From: Saprospiraceae bacterium
GTDB taxonomy: Bacteria; Bacteroidota; Bacteroidia; Chitinophagales; Saprospiraceae
Length of the DNA stretch: 64,000 nt
NCBI GenBank assembly: GCA_016715405.1
Contig: JADKAE010000050.1
Location: 1-64,000, forward strand
Reading direction: 5' to 3'
Numbering within the stretch: position 1 is the first letter of the stretch; each line of letters opens with the position of its first letter. The position numbers and the translations under genes are program-made. The notes below the pieces were generated by a model, which was not told where the DNA came from, ran no database searches, and was given only the letters and a program-made list of their open reading frames with translations. Positions 30,996-39,975 of the stretch are shown in pieces.

Positions 30996-31030
30996 AAGAA
31001 GCCACCTCATACAACGAGGTGGCTTCTTTA
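30996..31030. terminator. Perfect 13-bp hairpin, bidirectional terminator
   Basis: AAGAAGCCACCTC (30996-31008) pairs perfectly with GAGGTGGCTTCTT (31016-31028) across a 7-base loop, with a short U-rich tail on both strands. It lies between the 38-aa gene (+) and the TonB-like gene (-), which converge. Confidence 0.85.
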
Positions 31031-31071
31031 TATTTAGAATTTTGCAACGTAGGTTAACCGGTCAGCGAATT

Positions 31072-31719
31072 TTATTGTATCTTAAACTGGATCGGCAGGA
31101 TAAATTGAATGCTCACGGCTTGGCCGTTTAGTATTCCCGGCGCCCAGTTGTCGGGAATTTCTTTTACTACCCTCAGCGCCTCTTCATCGCAGCCGTAGCC
31201 GATTCCTTTTACCACCTTGTGGCCGTAAGTTAATCCATCCTTGCCCACAATAAAAGAGAGGATCACCTTTCCTGAAACGCCGGCATTTCTTGCTTCAACG
31301 GGATAGCGAATATTTCTGAATACATTTTCCATCATAATGACCTCTCCGCCGAGGTACAGCGGCGGCCTGTCCAGTTTTTTATCCACAACACTATCGCCAT
31401 CTACTACCTTGAATACCTTGTCTTTGTCGACATTTTTTAAAAAAATAAATTCATTTTTGGAATAGTCGTATTGCTGGATGAGATTGCCGTAATAGTCGTA
31501 GTAATCCCAGATGCCTTCTTTTTGTCCGGTGCTGTATCGGCCTTTAGCTAATAATTTGCCGCTATAACTGAATTTCTGGTAATCGCCGTGCCTGATCGAT
31601 TGATCAGACTTCAGCACGTTGTATACTTCCCGCGTTTGTTCGTCTGTTATCTCTTTGGTTTTTTTACCAAAAACAAAAAGCGGGGAAAATAAAAGAAGAA
31701 ATACCATACACCTTTTCAT
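31072..31719 (-). CDS. TonB C-terminal domain protein with MORN-like repeat
   Basis: This 215-residue protein has a signal peptide (KRCMVFLLLFSPLFVFG). MORN-type strands include GDYQKFSYSGKLLAKGRYST and QKEGIWDYYDYYGNL. The last ~85 residues are a TonB C-terminal domain (IRYPVEARNAGVSGKVILSF, VVKGIGYGCDEEALRVVKEI and IQFILPIQF). Proteins of this kind, annotated as energy transducer TonB, lack the Pro-rich linker and inner-membrane anchor of classical TonB, so a periplasmic or sensory role is just as likely. It is monocistronic and converges with the small membrane peptide gene. Confidence 0.8.
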   Translation of the reverse strand: MKRCMVFLLLFSPLFVFGKKTKEITDEQTREVYNVLKSDQSIRHGDYQKFSYSGKLLAKGRYSTGQKEGIWDYYDYYGNLIQQYDYSKNEFIFLKNVDKDKVFKVVDGDSVVDKKLDRPPLYLGGEVIMMENVFRNIRYPVEARNAGVSGKVILSFIVGKDGLTYGHKVVKGIGYGCDEEALRVVKEIPDNWAPGILNGQAVSIQFILPIQFKIQ

Positions 31720-32031
31720 GATAAATTGCTTTTAAGAGGTTGATTTCAATGCTGGAAAGATATTACAATTGCTATAAAAAACACACTAGCCCTCGCCGGT
31801 TTCATCGGGACAGGCCGTGTTTTCAGAATCGGCAGATAGCCGCTCCCCTTTTGGTAACGAGGGGCCGGCTGCGGAACGGCCTCGATAGTGACACGTCACC
31901 CTGTCACCCCTATAGGCGGTTCATCGCCATATTGACTTTGTGAGGAAAAATCCAGACCTTCGCTGATAAGCGATATACCCGCCATGTAGTAGCAGGAATA
32001 CTGCCGTTCATTAACAATGAAATAAAAAATA
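31720..32031 (+). promoter_or_regulatory. Intergenic region with leader block also found at 39860-39942
   Basis: No gene is supported in this 312-bp gap. The block 31917-32000 aligns with 39860-39942 at about 62 of 84 positions by eye. It ends 31 bases before the esterase start, almost the same distance as in the second copy. TCACCCTGTCACC at 31896-31908 precedes it and also recurs before the second copy. Confidence 0.5.
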
Positions 32032-33272
32032 ATGAAAAAACTATTACTGATTTTTGCAGTACTTTTTTGTAGTAATTGGCTTGGCAGCCAATCCTTGGAT
32101 AGTTTTTCGGTTGAAATAAATAAAAAGAGAGAAGGTTATGATTTTATTGAAACTATGCTGCAAGGAAAAAAAATAGTATTACTTGGCGAGTTAGACCATG
32201 GAGACGGCTCTTCCTTTAGTATTAAAACAGAATTGATAAAATATCTTCACGAAGAACTAGGATACAATACGCTGGTCTTTGAAGCATCTTTTATTAATTG
32301 CGACTTTCTTTGGAATACTATTGGCGATAGTACTAGATTTAAGAATCAAATAAAAATAGTATTTATAATATTTGGAGCGAAGTTGAAGAAACGAAAGAAT
32401 TATTTAATTATATTGAAGAACAATACCGAAAAGGCGCCCCATTAAAGATTGTGGGAATTGACCCGCAGTTTTCAGGCATAGAAAATACGCATGAGTTTAA
32501 TCTGTTGTTGAAAACAACTTTACCTCCGCACATAGTAGCTAGTAAGTCGTTTTCTGAATTTATGTATGAAATAGAAATAATGAGTACTTGGATGGTATTT
32601 CCAAAGGAAAAACAGCATAAATTGTCAGAAGAAGAGTTTGTAAATTACTGCGATACAATATTTGAAGCCATTAGTAATATGGAGGGTTCCAAAATAAATC
32701 TATCATTGTGGAAAATGTATTTGGATAACGTGAAAATAATGGGTAAAATAAAAAGAAAGAAGGACAAACTTTCTTTTGAGATGCGAGATGAACAAATGTA
32801 CAAGAATGTCAACTATTGGATAAAGGAGAACCCCAATGAAAAAATTATTATTTGGGCGGCTAATGCCCATATAGTAAGAAATGATAATGTTCTTAAAAAA
32901 CAAGGTCATAATTTTTATCTATTAGGGTTAAAAAAATTAGGCGATTATTTGTATGGAAACTATCCTGATTTGCTCTACGCTGTTGCATTTACTTCAGCCC
33001 AAGGCGCGACATTAGACATATCAAATCCTGACAAAACCAATATCATAAACACACCAAAACGCAATTCATTGGAAGGTTTGATGTCGGGCAGAAAAATTTG
33101 TTTCGTCGATTTAAATTTATTTGAAAACAACTTTGGGTTAGGGCAATACGATTCGCAATTGTTCTATACAAATACAATATGTGCCGCTAAATGGAGTCAA
33201 CATTTTGATGGTTTTATTTATATACCAGAAATGCGCCCTTCTACTCCATTGTGGCAAAACAATAAAAAGTGA
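32032..33272 (+). CDS. Erythromycin esterase family protein, one frame break
   Basis: This is a secreted homologue of the EreA/EreB superfamily, about 413 residues. The signal peptide is KKLLLIFAVLFCSNWLGSQS. The catalytic-fold signatures are IVLLGELDHGDGSSFSIK (E and H of the GE-x-x-H type), LVFEASF and GIDPQFSG. RDEQMYKNVNYWIKENPNEK and IIIWAANAHI hold the conserved distal histidine. The frame is lost in an A-run near 32350, and KNSIYNIWSEVEETKEL in the next frame bridges to the rest. Most members of this superfamily do not hydrolyse macrolides, so resistance should not be assumed. Codon usage is AT-rich. Confidence 0.85.
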
Positions 33273-33523
33273 TAATAACCGCACCCAGGCGCCTTAAATG
33301 CGAAACCTACCATTGGCAATCAATAAATTAGCTCATTTTGTGTTATATTATAAAAAATTTCTACTTTAGAGCCGCGAAAAAGATATCATTCAAACCGGCC
33401 ATAAGCATAACTCTCCATGCGGCCGGGAGCTTTTTCAGGCCATCTTCACAGAAATCCGATCAACTATAGTTTGTTGGTGCGGCAAGGCATTTCTGCCTGT
33501 ATTGCCATAAAAAAAACGACGCT
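33273..33523. other. Intergenic region, AT-rich
   Basis: No gene or convincing regulatory motif was found. A GGCC-rich imperfect inverted repeat lies at about 33397-33440. Confidence 0.4.
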
Positions 33524-36500
33524 ATGCTCCAGACAACTACATTTCCGCAGAGGAAAAAAATGCAGTTTTTTACATTGATGGCCCTGGTTATTCCGGTTTG
33601 GGTTTTGCAAGCGCATACCATGCTTCCGCCTCCTACGCTCGGCGCCTATCCCAATACTACGGTAATTGCCGGACAAAATATCAGTGTCAGCCCCAATGAA
33701 GCGCCCACTGGTACGAGCAGTGCAACGGCCTATACCCACACCAATTTTAGCGGCGTATTTACCGTAAATCCCACTACTGGCGTAGTAGCAATCACCGATG
33801 CCAAACAAGCCGGCACGTATACGGTGACGGTAAAAGCCTTTGGCTCCGGGGGCACAACTACTGCGAATTTCACGCTCACCGTAACTAACCCCCAGTGTGG
33901 CCAGGGTTTGTTTGGTGGGAATACTATTTTGTCAGAAGGAGGCAGGCGTTCAATAGTAATCGGGGATTTAAACGGGGATGGCAACCAGGATTTAGCTGCT
34001 ATACAAAGTAATATCATTTCTTTTCGCCTGGGTGACGGCTTGGGCGGATTTAACGGCAACATAACAATAGCGAGTATTCCTACCCCTACGTCAATAGCTA
34101 TTGGGGATTTTAACGGAGATGGTAATCAGGATGTGGCTGCTTCAAGTAGTGGTGGTTACTGGAACGGCAAAGTCTATATATTTTTGGGTAATGGATTGGG
34201 CGGCTTCACTCAAAGCCAGCAGGTCGTAGTAGGCCGTTACCCTGCATTTGTGGCGCTTGGTGATTTTAATGGCGATGGAAAACAGGATTTTGCCGCTGCA
34301 AATAATAATTCCAATACGGTGTCTATCCGTATGGGCAACGGCATGGGTGGCTTTAGCGGAGGTTCAAATGTAGCGGTTGGCTACGGTCCTGGGTACTTAG
34401 CAATTGGCGATTTCAACGAGGATGGCAATCAGGATTTCGCCGTAACAAATTCTATTTCTAGCATAGTTTCTATCAGGCTTGGGGATGGCGCCGGCGGATT
34501 TAGCAGCAGTGCGGAAGCGACGATGGGCTCTACTCCATATTCTATGGCGATCGGTGATTTCAACGGGGATGGTCATCAGGATTTGGCTGCAACACATTTG
34601 AATTCTAATACGGTTTCTATCCGGTTGGGCGATGGCGCCGGCGGATTTAGCGGCAGTACGGAAGTGGCCGTGGGCGGTGCTCAACATTCCATAGCCATCG
34701 GTGATTTTAACGGAGATGGCCACCAGGATTTGGCCGTAACCAATTTTTATTCTGGTACGGTTTCTATCCAATTGGGCGACGGCTTAGGCGGATTTAGCGG
34801 CACTATATCAGTGGCGGTGGGCGCTTATCCATATTCTATTGCGATTGGTGATTTCAACGGTGATGGCAACCAGGACTTTGCCGTAACAAATACAATTGCT
34901 AATACAATTTCTATCAGACTAGGTATCGCGAATGAGATCAACCTACAGGGCAATAGTATTGATATTGCAGACGGGGACAACAGCCCTGATATGAGCGATC
35001 TTACCGATTATGGTCAAAGCACTGGCGCTCCAATCATCCGTACTTTTAGCATTCAGAATACCGGCGATGCCGACTTGAGCATTAGCGGCATCAGCTCTGA
35101 TAATCCTCTTTTTCGGTGGGCAACCTCAGCCCCGTCGGCCCTATTCCGGCAAATGGCTCGGCCACGTTTGAAGTTACTTTTACGCCAGGCGTATCGGCGG
35201 TTGAAAACGGCACACTAACCATCAGCAACGACGATTGTGATGAAGGCGAGTACGATTTCGAAGTGACGGCTGCGGTTCTTATTATGCCAACCATCGGCGG
35301 CTACCCCGACGCTACGGTAGTTGCCGGTCAGAATACCAGCATCAGCCCGAGTGTGGCGCCTACCTTTGCCAGCAGCGCGGTGGCGTTTACTAACACCAAT
35401 TTCAGCGGCATACTCAGCGTGGACCTCGCCACCGGCGTGGTGACTGTTACTAACGCCAGGCAGGCTGGGATTTTTGTGGTGACGGTAAAGATGGTAGGTA
35501 TGGGAGGCACGGCCACGGCGAATTTCACCCTCACCGTTACCGACCCCGATTGCAGCCAGGGGCTGTTTGGGGACGGCACAGAGGTAGAGACGGAAGGCAG
35601 CGCTGCTTTTGTGGCGGTCGGAGATTTTAACGGCGATGGTGTTCAGGATCTTGCCATAGCTATTGAAGGCTCTTACACGGTTTATATCCGGTTGGGCGAC
35701 GGTTTGGGCGGTTTTGCCGGCAATACGGAAGCAAATGTTGGTTTCGCGCCTCAATCCATAGCCGTGGGTGATTTCAACGGCGATGGCAAGCAGGATATAG
35801 CCGTCGCCAACCGCTATGCCAACTCGGTCTCCATCCGCCTGGGCGACGGTTTGGGCGGTTTCTACGGCAATACGGAGGTAGTGGTAGGCATGTACCCTTA
35901 TTCCGTGGCGGTTGGGGATTTCAACGGCGACGGAATTCAGGATCTCGCCATAGCTAATGAAATCTCGTATACCGTTTCCATTCGACTGGGCGACGGCGAC
36001 GGCGGCTTTAGCGGCAGCACAGAAGTAGCCGTTGGCGACGTGCCGGTTTCAGTGGCGGTGGGTGATTTCAACGGCGATGGCTACCAGGATTTTGCCACTG
36101 CAAATCTTTTTTCCAACACGGTTTCCATCCGTTTGGGTAATGGCGCCGGCGGATTTAGCGGTAATACGGAGGTGGCGACGGGTATGGGCCCTAATTCCGT
36201 GGCGATCGGCGATTTTAACGGCGATAGCAAGCAGGATATAGCCATAGCTAACAATCATTCCCAAACGGTTTCTATCCGGTTGGGCGATGGCGCCGGCGGT
36301 TTTAACGGCAGCACGGAAATAGAGGTGGGTCTCATCCCTAATTCCGTGGCGATCGGAGATTTTAACGGCGACGGAAATCAGGACTTCGCCGCTGCCAACC
36401 TGATTTTATCTGTTTCCATTCGGTTGGGCGATGGCGCCGGCGGTTTTAGCGGCAGTACAGAGGTGGCGGTTGATGAACCACTTTATGCTATAGCTATCGG

Positions 36501-38277
36501 CGATTTTAACGAAGACGGCAAGCAGGATTTTGCCGTGGCTAAGGCGCGAGACATTTCTGTCTACCTGGGCATTGCCAACGAGATAAACCTGCAAGGCAAC
36601 GGGGTGAGCATCGCAGACGGGGACAACAACCCCGATACGGCTGATCATACCGATTTTGGACAGACCTCCGGGGCAGCGGTCACCCGCACATTTACTATAC
36701 AAAATACAGGAACTCAAAACTTAAACCTTCCGGCAGGCGCTATAACCCTTTCGGGTACGGATGCCGGGCTGTTTGCAATAGATAATGTGGCACTTCCGGC
36801 AGCTATTTCCGGCGCTGGAGGAACCCTCACTTTTGATGTTGTCTATACCCCGACGAGTGCCGGCATACATTCGGCATCGGTAGTGATCGCCAGTGATAAC
36901 TGCGATGAAGCCAATTACGATTTTGCCATTCGCGGAGAGCAAATTTGTACCCCTCTTGCCTTTGCGGCTTGCCCGGGGCAACAAACCCTGGTGCTCGACG
37001 CCAATTGTTCGGCTACGCTACCCGATTACCTCAGCTTAGCGTCAATTAGTGGAAATTGCACACTTCAAAGTCTGACCCAATCGCCCGCGCCGGGAAGTAT
37101 CGCAATGGGAGTGGGCCAGTTGACCGTAACCCTTACCGTGACCGACGTTAGCACACAAAGCAATACCTGCCAGTTTATAGTGAACAAGACAGATAACACC
37201 CCGCCCAGCCTGCAATGCTCCAATCACGCTGTCGTATTTAATGGACAGAGCAGCATGCAGTTGGTTGCCGACAACTTCGTGACTGCAAGCGACAACTGCG
37301 GATTGTCAAATATAACATTGTCGCCTAATATGGTTCTTTGCCAGCAAGTGGGACAGGTAATACCCGTGACGGCGACTTTGGGAGGTAGTTCTTGTTACAG
37401 CTTTATTACCGTATCGGGTCTTCCTTGCGGCTGGAGCCAACAACCTAATGGCGTGAACTGTATCAATGGCAACCAGGTCGCATACAGCCCAATTTCGCAA
37501 TTGTGGACAGCTACCAGTACCAACTGCTACAGTGCTTATCCTTTTGTTTTTGATAAAATGGCTTTTGCACAGCGCACCCTATGCGGCAACGGTAGTATCA
37601 CTGCACAAGTGACAAGTATAAACGGTAGCGGTTGGGCCGGCGTAGTTATGCGCGAAACGAATGACGGCGGGGCTAAAAAAGTACAACTGTCGACCAATCT
37701 GATTAACCTTCTCCAGCGCGAATTCCGAACTTCTACCAATAGCTATGCTTCTATATACCCGTTCTCAAGCAACAACAGGTACTGGCTTCGCATAGAGCGT
37801 AATGCGAATCAATTTAGTATGTATACTTCCTTAAACGGCCAAAGCTGGGTTTTTGCCGGCAGTCAGACAATATCTATGAATGCCTGTATTCAGATGGGCT
37901 TGGTATTAACTAGCGCCAACCCTGGAGGTACATTGACGGCGACTTTTGCTAATGTGAGTTACACCGGCATGAATAGCGCATTGGCAACTCCCGTGGGCCC
38001 CGACTTTGCACAGGAAGCAGCCGAACCCGCAAATTTCAATATATTTCCCAACCCTACTACCGGAGAATTGAATATCGATTTGGCATCCTACCTCGGCAGA
38101 TCTGTGCGTATAGAAGTATTAAGCATCGAAGGCAGGCTGCTGCAGATTATTGCAATAGACGAAGTGGAAGCTACCCCCGAAAAGCTTGATCTTTCGCCAT
38201 ATTTGCCGGGAATATACTTAGTAAAGGCGACAACGGAAGGTCTGCCTGATGCGGTGCAAAGGGTAGTGAAGCGTTAA
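33524..38277 (+). CDS. T9SS-secreted FG-GAP repeat protein with duplicated module, one frame break
   Basis: This secreted protein of about 1,580 residues consists of two copies of one large module. Each module has a Ig-like domain (PTLGAYPNTTVIAGQN or PTIGGYPDATVVAGQN), seven FG-GAP/VCBS repeats of 49 residues with the calcium loop GDFNGDGNQD, and a choice-of-anchor-D-like sandwich (IQNTGDADLSISGI or IQNTGTQNLNLPAG). After the second module come an HYR-like region, a concanavalin-like sandwich (about 37430-37970) and a T9SS type A sorting domain (FNIFPNPTTGELNID to QRVVKR). The frame is lost in a five-T run near 35110. The start may instead be the ATG at 33560, giving signal peptide QFFTLMALVIPVWVLQAHT. 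The FG-GAP blades suggest integrin-like ligand or surface binding. Confidence 0.88.
33950..36545 (+). repeat. Fourteen FG-GAP coding repeats, 147-bp unit
   Basis: GDFNGDG-type calcium loops recur seven times in each half. In the second half they start at 35620, 35767, 35914, 36061, 36208, 36355 and 36499, so six intervals are 147 or 144 bases. The two sevens are separated by an anchor-D-like and an Ig-like domain. Confidence 0.85.
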
Positions 38278-38520
38278 TAAAAGGTGTGGCCAAATCAAAA
38301 ACCAGTATTCTGATAATCGGCAACAATAACAAACACAAGGCCCGTTCCGGCGAGGAAAACGGAGCCACTCCTAATAATTAACACTAAGGGCAAGGTAGGC
38401 TAAAAAGTGGTGTAAGTCAATAGAAGGGCGGAGCTGGTTTTCTTCCCCTTTTTTTGCCGTTTCATTCTTTAAATACAGGGTTTGAGTTGTGGCGATCTGG
38501 CGAAGCAGCCTCTGTACGCC
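38278..38520. other. Intergenic region, no gene seen
   Basis: This gap between two T9SS cargo genes holds no supported frame. The longest frame of the downstream gene begins inside it at 38489 but is rejected in favour of the ATG at 38549. Confidence 0.4.
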
Positions 38521-38528
38521 TACTTTTG
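38521..38528 (+). promoter_or_regulatory. -7 element of the beta-propeller protein gene
   Basis: TACTTTTG matches TAnnTTTG exactly, 20 bases before the ATG at 38549. It lies downstream of the alternative ATG at 38489, which supports the shorter start. Confidence 0.5.
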
Positions 38529-38548
38529 CAGCAACAAAATACCTGACT

Positions 38549-39796
38549 ATGACACCTCCTCTCCACCCCATTTTTCTTTTCGCTTTTTATTGCTTCCAAC
38601 TAACCGCTAACTGCCTGCAGGCGCAGACCTGGGAGCGGGTTGGCGAATTACCCGCCGGCGAAATGACCGCCATGTTTTCGCAAGGCGACACACTTTATGC
38701 CGGTGGCGTCAACAAGATTTACTACACCTACGACGGCGGCGCCGGTTGGGACAGCAGCGCGGTGGTACACCCGCTTGTCGATTTTATCGAAGCGGTGCAT
38801 TACATACAGGGCCATTTGTTTGTGGGTACTGTTTTGGACGGGGTTTTTCGCAGCGACAATGGCGGACAAACCTGGTCGCCCGACAATGCTGGGTTGTCGG
38901 GATTAGGCGCGCTCAGCATCTCCGGCTTCGCCAGCCGGGGCGATAGCTTGTACGTGGCTACCTATGGCGCCGGCGTTTTTGTCAAAAATATAGCAACCAA
39001 TAGCTTCTGGAGCCCCTACAATGCCGGGATACCCTGGGGAAACATCGAAAGTCTACACCATATCGACGGCGTGCTTTTTGCCGGTTCCGGCGGCAATGCC
39101 ACCTTATCCAGGCAAACGTACCCCAGCCAGGTCTGGGAAGAAATACCCTTCGACAATTTCAACGGTGAGATCAACGGCCTGTTAAGTTTGGTCAAACAAG
39201 ACGATGTATTACTGGCTGTCGGCATGCAGGGACTGTACCGAAGCACAGACGGCGGAGATACCTGGGCCTGGCAAAACACCGGCGTGGGATTTGTGAGCAA
39301 CGCAAGTCTGGTTGTATCCGGCAACCGGGTAATTGCAAGATTAACCCGCTCGTCGGGGCTTACTTTTCACAAGTACACAACTGATCAGGGGCAAAGCTGG
39401 CACAACTTCGAGCCGGCGCTTACGGGATCTATCGGTTACGATATTGCTATATGCGGTGGACGGCTTTTTGCCGCCCGCAGCAACGGGCTGTGGCGGATTA
39501 CGCTTATTACTGCCGATGAAGAACCGGCTCCACAGTGGGCCGCTCTCGGCCAGAACTACCCCAATCCGTTCCGCGGGCAAACGACGATACCGGTTTCGCT
39601 GGCAACCGGCGGCTTTGTCAACCTGTCGCTTTACGACGCCGCCGGTTCGCTGGTGCGCACGCTCTGGCGGGGTGAACAAAGCGCGGGCAATTACCAGCTG
39701 ACGCTTGATATGGGCAATTTGCCGGCAGGGGTTTACAGCTATCGGCTGATGACGGCGGCAGGGGCGCAGACAAAGTGGTTGGTTGTAGCGGAGTAG
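38549..39796 (+). CDS. T9SS-secreted BNR/sialidase-like beta-propeller protein
   Basis: The 415-residue protein has a signal peptide ending near CLQAQ. A propeller of Asp-box-type repeats follows, for example YTYDGGAGWDSS, RSDNGGQTWSPDNAG, RSTDGGDTWAWQNTG and TTDQGQSWHNF. The last ~80 residues are a T9SS type A sorting domain (NYPNPFRGQTTIPVSLATGG to KWLVVAE). The Asp boxes are structural and do not by themselves indicate sialidase activity; the catalytic Arg triad of sialidases was not found. The function is therefore open. It is the second of three consecutive T9SS cargo genes on this strand. Confidence 0.85.
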   Translation: MTPPLHPIFLFAFYCFQLTANCLQAQTWERVGELPAGEMTAMFSQGDTLYAGGVNKIYYTYDGGAGWDSSAVVHPLVDFIEAVHYIQGHLFVGTVLDGVFRSDNGGQTWSPDNAGLSGLGALSISGFASRGDSLYVATYGAGVFVKNIATNSFWSPYNAGIPWGNIESLHHIDGVLFAGSGGNATLSRQTYPSQVWEEIPFDNFNGEINGLLSLVKQDDVLLAVGMQGLYRSTDGGDTWAWQNTGVGFVSNASLVVSGNRVIARLTRSSGLTFHKYTTDQGQSWHNFEPALTGSIGYDIAICGGRLFAARSNGLWRITLITADEEPAPQWAALGQNYPNPFRGQTTIPVSLATGGFVNLSLYDAAGSLVRTLWRGEQSAGNYQLTLDMGNLPAGVYSYRLMTAAGAQTKWLVVAE

Positions 39797-39852
39797 GTGA
39801 CGGCTCAGGTACTCACCTTGTCACCACCCGGCATGTTACTCTGCCGTCACCT
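39795..39852 (+). terminator. Hairpin at the end of the propeller gene
   Basis: AGGTGACGG (39795-39803) and CCGTCACCT (39844-39852) are perfectly complementary across a 40-base loop. The first arm includes the stop codon region. No T-run follows, so termination is only possible. Confidence 0.35.
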
Positions 39853-39859
39853 CCTGAGT

Positions 39860-39942
39860 CAGTTCATCTCCTCATTGGCTTTATAATAAAAAATTCAGAC
39901 CTTTACCGATTCCGAAATACATGCCATGCAGCATCGGGAATA
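39860..39942 (+). promoter_or_regulatory. Leader block, second copy of 31917-32000
   Basis: This block aligns with 31917-32000 at about 74% identity, with only one gap. It ends 33 bases before the M60 peptidase start. TCACCTTGTCACC lies further upstream at 39813-39825, as before the first copy. The shared position relative to two unrelated start codons suggests a promoter or leader rather than a random repeat. Confidence 0.5.
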
Positions 39943-39975
39943 AAGAAACAACTTAGAGGCACAAAAAATTAACAC

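Noticed and set aside
31740..31943. 67-codon plus-strand open frame
   Set aside because: It has no recognisable features and overlaps the noncoding region holding the conserved leader block.
32032..33272. Erythromycin resistance gene
   Set aside because: The homology is to the wider esterase superfamily, most members of which are not macrolide esterases. No resistance context is present.
33950..36545. 147-bp repeats as a noncoding satellite
   Set aside because: They are in-frame FG-GAP calcium-loop repeats.
38489..38548. Longer start of the propeller protein
   Set aside because: A TACTTTTG promoter element lies downstream of it, and only the ATG at 38549 gives a signal peptide directly at the N-terminus.
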